A stretch of DNA of 11,395 nucleotides from Candidatus Poseidoniales archaeon. GTDB lineage: Archaea; Thermoplasmatota; Poseidoniia; Poseidoniales; Poseidoniaceae. The stretch is from contig JAAXIR010000003.1 in NCBI GenBank assembly GCA_012270265.1, positions 1-11,395 on the forward strand, written 5' to 3'. The notes under the pieces are model-generated. The model ran no database searches and was not told where the DNA came from. It saw only the letters and a list, made by a program, of their open reading frames with translations. Shown piece after piece: positions 7,721-11,395 of this stretch. Each line of letters begins with the position of its first letter. Positions within the stretch are counted from its first letter, which is position 1. Both the position numbers and the translations under genes were made by a program.

Positions 7721-8093
7721 ATTCGTGGTATTCCTTGCTTGGTTGTGTCATATCAACTGCGTTGGCTACGACATTATCGAGTTCATTTTGGATTCCTTTG
7801 GCTTCTGCCAATTTCTTTTGAGTGTAAAGAACCAAGCCTTCAGAGGCGGCTTGCTCATGGGAGACGCCATACAACTCGTACAATGAAGCGAGATGGCGTT
7901 CCATCTGTCGGCCGATTGGAACACGGACACTCTTCATTCCTGGGAGCTTGGCTTGTCCGTGGAGTAATTGTTGGATTGCGAGTCGAATGACATCGGATCG
8001 GTTGTTCAAACCATCTTGTCCAACGAGCATGTCCAGACCCTGCATTGTGTCATCATCAAGTCGAATTGATGTGAGTGTGCTTTGACCGCTCAT
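7719..8093 (-). CDS. Ribbon-helix-helix transcriptional regulator, probably with two RHH units
   Basis: 124 residues from the ATG at 8093, chosen for the AGGAGG site 7 bases upstream. Residues 6-44 form a clear CopG/Arc-type ribbon-helix-helix: strand L-T-S-I-R-L-D, helix A (about 13-25), then G-L-N-N-R-S-D-V-I-R-L-A-I as turn and helix B. Residues 55-97 repeat the same order: strand S-V-R-V-P-I-G, a helix about 62-76, the turn G-V-S-H-E-Q, and helix A-A-S-E-G-L-V-L-Y-T-Q-K-K-L. So the chain may hold two RHH units; the second is less canonical and is my inference. RHH proteins bind DNA as dimers, placing a two-stranded sheet in the major groove. The promoter just upstream contains four GTA-N-TAC dyads, which suggests autoregulation and possibly control of the divergent TerB-like gene. 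No toxin gene is adjacent, so an antitoxin role is not supported. Confidence 0.85.
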   Translation of the reverse strand: MSGQSTLTSIRLDDDTMQGLDMLVGQDGLNNRSDVIRLAIQQLLHGQAKLPGMKSVRVPIGRQMERHLASLYELYGVSHEQAASEGLVLYTQKKLAEAKGIQNELDNVVANAVDMTQPSKEYHE

Positions 8094-8100
8094 TTCGGTT

Positions 8101-8106
8101 CCTCCT
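8101..8106 (-). promoter_or_regulatory. Shine-Dalgarno site for the RHH regulator
   Basis: AGGAGG on the minus strand, 7 bases before the ATG at 8093. It decides the start against the longer in-frame extension, which would run back through the promoter and operator repeats. Confidence 0.75.
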
Positions 8107-8124
8107 AAACACCTGTAGAACCAA

Positions 8125-8167
8125 GTAGTACTTAAAGTAATACGATTGTGATACATATTGTAATACG
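8125..8167. repeat. Four phased GTA-N-TAC dyads, candidate operator array
   Basis: Four 8-base units start at 8125 (GTAGTACT), 8137 (GTAATACG), 8148 (GTGATACA) and 8160 (GTAATACG). The 8137 and 8160 copies are identical. Each core is a 7-base dyad GTA-N-TAC (one mismatch in the third). Start-to-start spacing is 12, 11 and 12 bases, about one helical turn, so all units face the same side of the DNA. They sit in the 123-base divergent gap between the RHH regulator and the TerB-like gene and flank the regulator's TATA box. Ribbon-helix-helix dimers commonly bind short dyads cooperatively in tandem, so this is a plausible autoregulatory operator. Confidence 0.6.
8131..8136 (-). promoter_or_regulatory. 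TATA box of the RHH regulator
   Basis: TTTAAG on the minus strand, within TACTTTAAGTA. Transcription about 25 bases downstream would begin near 8107, immediately before the AGGAGG site, giving a short leader. The box lies between the first two GTA-N-TAC dyads and abuts the second, so bound regulator would block TBP access. Confidence 0.5.
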
Positions 8168-8216
8168 TAAAGAAAACAATGGTTAAGTTCAAACCCCGTG
8201 CCTCAGTGCAACGTTT

Positions 8217-8654
8217 ATGCTCGCAGATACCACCGCAAACCGACTTTACCTACAATTGGTCGAGACCGCTCTCGAAGATTCAATTGTCACTGACGATGAA
8301 GCGGCAATTCTCCGAGTTCTTGGTGCCACGCTTGGTATCCAACCAAGCGATACGGCTCTGTGTCTATCCATCGCTCGAGGCGAGGAACTGAATCCATTTG
8401 GAGAGATGGAAGACGTTGAACTGGCCATGGGAACTGTATCGACCTATCAATCCGCTTTGATTGCAGCTCTCGATGATGAGGTCATCACAGAGGATGAATG
8501 GGCATTGCTCGACCATCTCCGTCGATTGCTCTCCATCCAACCCGATCAACATGCTATGATTGAGGAAGCCATCCACGCAATGGCTGAAGTCGATGAACAA
8601 GGTCAGAGGCGCATTGAACGACTCGAGCGCTTCATGACTGTCTGTCCTCTGTGA
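8217..8654 (+). CDS. Tandem TerB/EF-hand-like helical repeat protein, function unknown
   Basis: 145 residues, acidic and all-helical, with no signal peptide or membrane segment. It is an internal duplication: residues about 11-55 and 78-122 align with the shared pattern A-L-[ED]-D-x-[IV]-[VI]-T-[DE]-D-E, then L-L-x-x-L or I-L-x-x-L, then I-Q-P-[SD]. The acidic loop followed by E-x-x-L-L resembles TerB-like domains (D-G-x-V-x-x-E-E-x-x-L-L) and, loosely, EF-hand loops, so metal binding is possible, though no complete EF-hand calcium loop is present. The C-terminus (125-140) is a charged helix, R-R-I-E-R-L-E-R. There is no Shine-Dalgarno site. TTCAAA lies 24-29 bases before the ATG, consistent with a leaderless start. 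It is divergent from the RHH regulator and 88 bases before the glutamate dehydrogenase gene, with TTTT at 8657-8660 between them, so it may be a separate unit. Not a recognised named gene. Confidence 0.8.
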   Translation: MLADTTANRLYLQLVETALEDSIVTDDEAAILRVLGATLGIQPSDTALCLSIARGEELNPFGEMEDVELAMGTVSTYQSALIAALDDEVITEDEWALLDHLRRLLSIQPDQHAMIEEAIHAMAEVDEQGQRRIERLERFMTVCPL

Positions 8655-8697
8655 CCCTTTTGAAACGGCATTTGGGCTACCCATTCAATGACAACCA

Positions 8698-8733
8698 TTA
8701 GAAACACTTTGAGGGTCGAGAGGCTCAAGGTGG
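8698..8733 (+). promoter_or_regulatory. Likely promoter and ribosome binding site of the glutamate dehydrogenase gene
   Basis: A weak TATA-like TTAGAAA at 8698-8704 would place the transcript start near 8727, directly at AAGGTGG (8727-8733), a Shine-Dalgarno-like site 9 bases before the ATG at 8743. The same arrangement (start just ahead of the ribosome site) is inferred for the RHH gene. The ribosome site is better supported than the TATA box. Confidence 0.35.
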
Positions 8734-8742
8734 AAACCCCTT

Positions 8743-10098
8743 ATGCAAATTGTCAAAGAAATCTATGATGCAGTTGTCGCCCGTGATCCTGAACAACCTG
8801 AATTCCATCAGGCAGTGTGGGAGGTCCTCGAAAGTCTAGGTCCTGCTTTGGAACGTCACCCAGAGTACGTAGACATCGTCAAGCGAGTTGTTGAGCCAGA
8901 GCGCCTTATTCACTTCCGAGTTCCTTGGGTTGATGACAATGGTAACGAACACGTTAACCGTGGTTTCCGAATCCAATTCAACGGTGCCATTGGTCCATAC
9001 AAGGGTGGACTTCGATTCCACCCGTCCGTTAACGCTTCAATTCTCAAGTTCCTAGCGTTTGAGCAGATTTTCAAGAACAGCCTCACCGGCCTTCCAATGG
9101 GCGGTGGAAAGGGTGGTTCAGACTTTGACCCAAAGGGTAAGAGCGATGCTGAAGTCATGCGTTTCTGCCAATCCTTCATGATGGAACTCTGGCGCCACAT
9201 CGGCCAAGACTGCGACGTACCTGCTGGTGACATCGGTGTCGGCGGTCGAGAAATTGGCTACATGTACGGAATGTACCGCAAACTCCGCAATGAGTTCCAA
9301 GCTGGTGTTCTCACTGGAAAAGGACTCTCTTACGGTGGTTCATTGATTCGACCAGAAGCAACAGGATACGGTCTTGTTTACTTCGCTCGTGAAATGCTTG
9401 CTGCTCAAGGTGAATCCTTTGAAGGAAAGCTCGTATCGATTTCAGGTTCTGGAAACGTTGCCCAGTTTGCTTGTGAGAAGGTTCTCGACCTTGGTGGCAA
9501 GCCTGTTACCATGTCCGACTCGAGTGGATTCATCCACGACCCTGCTGGTATCGACCGAGAAAAGTTGGCTTGGATTATGGATCTCAAGAACAACCGACGT
9601 GGACGTATCTCTGAGTATGCTGCCCACTTTGACGGTGTAACCTTCACCGCATCCGCACCTGAACCAACGCCTAACGGCCTCTGGGGAATCAACGTTGATG
9701 TTGCCCTACCATGCGCAACACAAAACGAACTCAACGGTGCTGAAGCACAAATGCTCGTTGACAACAACGTCATGGCTGTTGCAGAAGGTGCGAACATGCC
9801 TTGTACACCAGAAGCAGTTGAAGTCTTCCAGAAGAACAGTGTCCTCTTCGCTCCAGGAAAGGCAAGCAACGCAGGTGGTGTTGCAACCTCTGGACTTGAA
9901 ATGAGCCAAAACTCACTCCGTCTCGCATGGACTCGTGAAGAAGTCGATGCTCGTCTCGATGCCATCATGGTCGGTATCCACAAGGCTGCGTACGAGACAG
10001 CCAAGGAATACGGTCGAGATGGTGACTACGTCTTTGGTGCAAACGTTGCAGGCTTCCTCAAGATCGCTGAAGCCATGCAAGCACAAGGTGTTGTTTGA
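8743..10098 (+). CDS. gdhA: Glutamate dehydrogenase, bacterial GdhA type, probably NADP-dependent
   Basis: 451 residues, matching the ~450-residue hexameric bacterial and clostridial enzymes. Catalyses reversible reductive amination of 2-oxoglutarate with ammonium to glutamate, the main entry of ammonium when it is plentiful, and acts in the cytosol. Substrate-domain motifs: G-P-Y-K-G-G (K87), F-K-N-S-L (K111), P-M-G-G-G-K-G-G-S-D-F-D-P with the catalytic lysine K123, and D-V-P-A-G-D-I-G with the catalytic aspartate D163. The dinucleotide domain has G-S-G-N-V-A at 235-240 and the second-strand end S-D-S-S-G (258-262), as in the NADP-specific E. coli enzyme rather than the NAD-specific clostridial G-F-G-N-V-A. 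The end, G-A-N-V-A-G-F-L-K-I-A-E-A-M, is also typical. By my recollection it resembles E. coli GdhA far more than the shorter GDHs of thermophilic archaea, suggesting transfer from bacteria to this lineage. It converges with the membrane-protein gene, leaving a 2-base gap. Confidence 0.97.
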   Translation: MQIVKEIYDAVVARDPEQPEFHQAVWEVLESLGPALERHPEYVDIVKRVVEPERLIHFRVPWVDDNGNEHVNRGFRIQFNGAIGPYKGGLRFHPSVNASILKFLAFEQIFKNSLTGLPMGGGKGGSDFDPKGKSDAEVMRFCQSFMMELWRHIGQDCDVPAGDIGVGGREIGYMYGMYRKLRNEFQAGVLTGKGLSYGGSLIRPEATGYGLVYFAREMLAAQGESFEGKLVSISGSGNVAQFACEKVLDLGGKPVTMSDSSGFIHDPAGIDREKLAWIMDLKNNRRGRISEYAAHFDGVTFTASAPEPTPNGLWGINVDVALPCATQNELNGAEAQMLVDNNVMAVAEGANMPCTPEAVEVFQKNSVLFAPGKASNAGGVATSGLEMSQNSLRLAWTREEVDARLDAIMVGIHKAAYETAKEYGRDGDYVFGANVAGFLKIAEAMQAQGVV

Positions 10099-10100
10099 TT

Positions 10101-10565
10101 TCAAAGGCTAAACGCCGAGGCAAACATACCTAGTGCAAAGAACAGTCCAATGACTGTTAAAATCGCTCCGAGCACGATGTTGGTAATGGCCCAACCTGTT
10201 CCCTGTCCATAGGATTGATTGTGCTCCATCATGTTGTAATAGAAGACAATCTCGCAGACAAAAGCCGCGTTGTAGAACATACAACACGTTCCATAGCCCA
10301 ATTCGAACACCGTTTCAGTACCATTGTCAAAAGCAAATAATGTTGAAACAATGTAGATCAGTGTTCCCACACCAATGAGCACGTAACTCCAGATTCGAAT
10401 AGGATGTTTGAATTTCGGCATTTGAATGTACACGATGTTCTGTTGCATGATTGGTTGAACGGGTTGAGCACCGTAGGGCATTCCCGTCTGTTGGCCAGCA
10501 TTGATTGCCACAGGTTGTGGTGTTTGGATTTCTCCAACAATCTGGTTGTTCTGGTCTCCTTGCAT
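10101..10565 (-). CDS. Three-pass membrane protein with Q/P-rich N-terminus, function unknown
   Basis: 154 residues. The ATG at 10565 is the only sensible start because an in-frame TGA lies at 10578-10580. Residues 1-50 are hydrophilic and rich in Gln, Pro and Asn with no lysine or arginine, like a disordered tail. Residues K51-R57 form a short basic patch. Three membrane helices follow: about 58-79, 88-110 (with Cys94, Cys95 and Cys104) and 124-152. By the positive-inside rule the Q/P-rich tail would be cytoplasmic. This layout recalls small bacterial and archaeal membrane proteins with a Pro/Gln-rich cytosolic tail, but I recognise no family. It lies 66 bases after the archaellin-like gene on the same strand and has its own TATA-like box, so co-regulation is uncertain. 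Its stop is 2 bases from the gdhA stop, so the two transcripts must overlap as antisense at their 3' ends. Confidence 0.78.
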   Translation of the reverse strand: MQGDQNNQIVGEIQTPQPVAINAGQQTGMPYGAQPVQPIMQQNIVYIQMPKFKHPIRIWSYVLIGVGTLIYIVSTLFAFDNGTETVFELGYGTCCMFYNAAFVCEIVFYYNMMEHNQSYGQGTGWAITNIVLGAILTVIGLFFALGMFASAFSL

Positions 10566-10588
10566 ACCGGTGTCTTTTCATCGGTCCC

Positions 10589-10594
10589 AATTAA
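10589..10594 (-). promoter_or_regulatory. TATA-like box of the three-pass membrane protein gene
   Basis: TTAATT on the minus strand, 24-29 bases before the ATG at 10565, the same spacing as the box before the helicase gene. No Shine-Dalgarno site is present, so a leaderless message starting at the ATG is likely. Confidence 0.4.
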
Positions 10595-10631
10595 CGACTT
10601 CGCCGATTGAGATATGAGGTGCTTGTACCAC

Positions 10632-11234
10632 TCAGGTGACAGATTCACCTACTTCGAAAACATTGACGCGCAACTCTTGTGTCGTGTGTCCTCCATCAGG
10701 AAGATAGATCGAATAGTAAGCAGTTACACCACGATCGAAAATCCATTGTGGGCCACAACTTGTACCTGCTCCATTGCCTGTTCCAGTTCCACCATCGGCG
10801 ATAACGAAGTATCGCTTTCCGGAGATTAATTCAGTTGGAAGCGTAATGTCCTCGCCTACTTCCCATAATGTTACACCACCGGGAGCAGATGCAACGGGGT
10901 CACCAAAGTAACCCATTCTACGGAAAATCTGGTCATTGTGTTCGCACCACAATACCCAACCGACTTCATCGGTTTGGACGTTCTTTCCAAGACTTTGATA
11001 TTCGATCATGAGGAGATAATCATCGTAGGCATCATCCACCCAACCACCAACAAAGATAATCTGTGTGTGGGCTTCATTGGTTGCTACAGAAACCGTTGAT
11101 TCAGCTCCTTGTGCAATTCGCTCGAGTTGATTGATCATCACGAACATCGATGTAGAAACTGCGATGAGAATTCCAATGAAGACAATCATCGCACCGATGC
11201 CGACTTGGGCAAACGTATCATTCTGTTCCTCCAT
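10632..11234 (-). CDS. Archaellin-like protein with class III (type IV pilin-like) signal
   Basis: 200 residues from the ATG at 11234; a TTG at 11243, overlapping the upstream stop, would add three residues. The N-terminus is a 9-residue leader, D-T-F-A, then Q-V-G-I-G-A-M-I-V-F-I and a hydrophobic helix to about residue 36. Q-V-G-I-G and I-V-F-I match haloarchaeal archaellins, whose leader is cut before Q by the prepilin peptidase FlaK/PibD; here the residue at -2 is Phe rather than the usual Arg or Lys. The remainder (about 50-200) is a beta-rich, Gly/Asp-rich ectodomain with two cysteines and a C-terminal strand resembling the archaellin end. It could be an archaellum filament subunit, a minor archaellum protein such as FlaF or FlaG, or an adhesive pilin; I cannot decide. 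It follows the upstream partial gene by 5 bases, so they are one operon. Confidence 0.75.
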   Translation of the reverse strand: MEEQNDTFAQVGIGAMIVFIGILIAVSTSMFVMINQLERIAQGAESTVSVATNEAHTQIIFVGGWVDDAYDDYLLMIEYQSLGKNVQTDEVGWVLWCEHNDQIFRRMGYFGDPVASAPGGVTLWEVGEDITLPTELISGKRYFVIADGGTGTGNGAGTSCGPQWIFDRGVTAYYSIYLPDGGHTTQELRVNVFEVGESVT

Positions 11235-11239
11235 AGCAA

Positions 11240-11395
11240 TCAACTCATCAAATCGTAACCAGGCGTTACATCGTTTGGAACATAGAAATCAAGTTCAGTT
11301 GTTCTTCCCTTCTCAACTGCGATGACCAAAGTCGCATGCATGTCTTCGACCAGGTCACAGTCACCATTCCCGTTTGGACTGGTCAAGTCAATGAG
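11240..11395 (-). CDS. C-terminal fragment of a probable archaellin/pilin-type protein (5' partial)
   Basis: Open from the right edge of the window to the TGA at 11240-11242, giving 51 residues. The visible end is beta-rich: D-M-H-A-T-L-V-I-A-V-E-K-G, then T-T-E-L-D-F-Y-V-P-N-D-V, then P-G-Y-D-L-M-S. A strand, a turn with Gly, and a strand ending in V-P resemble the C-terminal beta-structure of archaellin-type ectodomains. Its stop is 5 bases before the ATG of the archaellin-like gene, indicating co-transcription and perhaps a family of related subunits. Assignment rests mostly on this context because the diagnostic N-terminus lies outside the window. Confidence 0.6.
   Translation of the reverse strand, partial: LIDLTSPNGNGDCDLVEDMHATLVIAVEKGRTTELDFYVPNDVTPGYDLMS

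Noticed and set aside
7392..7886. 164-codon + strand open frame across the G-rich gap
   Set aside because: The translation is rich in Trp, Cys and Arg with no domain, and it runs antisense into the well-supported RHH gene. An RNA-level explanation of the gap fits better.
7719..8192. Longer N-terminal form of the RHH protein starting near 8192
   Set aside because: The extra 33 residues would be encoded by the promoter and operator repeats, and the AGGAGG site clearly points to the ATG at 8093.
1..11395. CRISPR array, insertion sequence, tRNA, toxin-antitoxin pair or defence island
   Set aside because: No regularly spaced 25-40 base repeats, transposase, tRNA-like cloverleaf or toxin gene next to the RHH regulator was found on either strand.

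Overview
The window looks like chromosomal DNA from a marine euryarchaeon, most likely of the Marine Group II / Candidatus Poseidoniales type. That placement is an inference. It rests on an archaellin-like protein with a class III signal, an XPD/Rad3-type iron-sulfur helicase, a very large secreted Ig-like repeat protein rich in N-glycosylation sequons, acidic proteins, and TATA-like boxes about 24-29 bases before start codons that lack a Shine-Dalgarno site (leaderless transcripts). A second class of genes has a strong AGGAGG ribosome binding site. Spacing is tight throughout, with two convergent gene pairs whose stop codons lie only 2 bases apart.

Layout from left to right. (1) Bases 1-4802, + strand: the 3' part of a giant cell-surface protein. 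It has about a dozen Ig-like domains, one transmembrane helix and a cytosolic DUF4129-like domain. (2) Bases 4805-7379, - strand: a two-gene unit with an XPD-like helicase followed 19 bases later by a compact Hsp20/alpha-crystallin-like protein. (3) Bases 7380-7718: no convincing protein gene. This G-rich stretch has nested complementary segments whose G-U pairs are only possible in a + strand transcript, and it ends in a T5 run, so it is a candidate structured RNA. (4) Bases 7719-8093, - strand: a small regulator that appears to carry two ribbon-helix-helix units in one chain. Its promoter contains four GTA-N-TAC dyads spaced one helical turn apart. (5) Bases 8217-8654, + strand: a protein built from two copies of a TerB/EF-hand-like helical module. 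(6) Bases 8743-10098, + strand: a bacterial-type, probably NADP-dependent glutamate dehydrogenase. (7) Bases 10101-11395, - strand: a three-pass membrane protein with a Q/P-rich N-terminus, then (upstream in transcription) an archaellin-like protein and the C-terminal end of another probable pilin/archaellin-type protein.

Most of the window is ordinary housekeeping and surface biology, and I see no CRISPR array, insertion sequence, tRNA or recognisable defence system. The items that deserve attention are the candidate RNA, the regulator with its dyad array, the Ig-repeat/TM/DUF4129 architecture, and the helicase/Hsp20 pairing.
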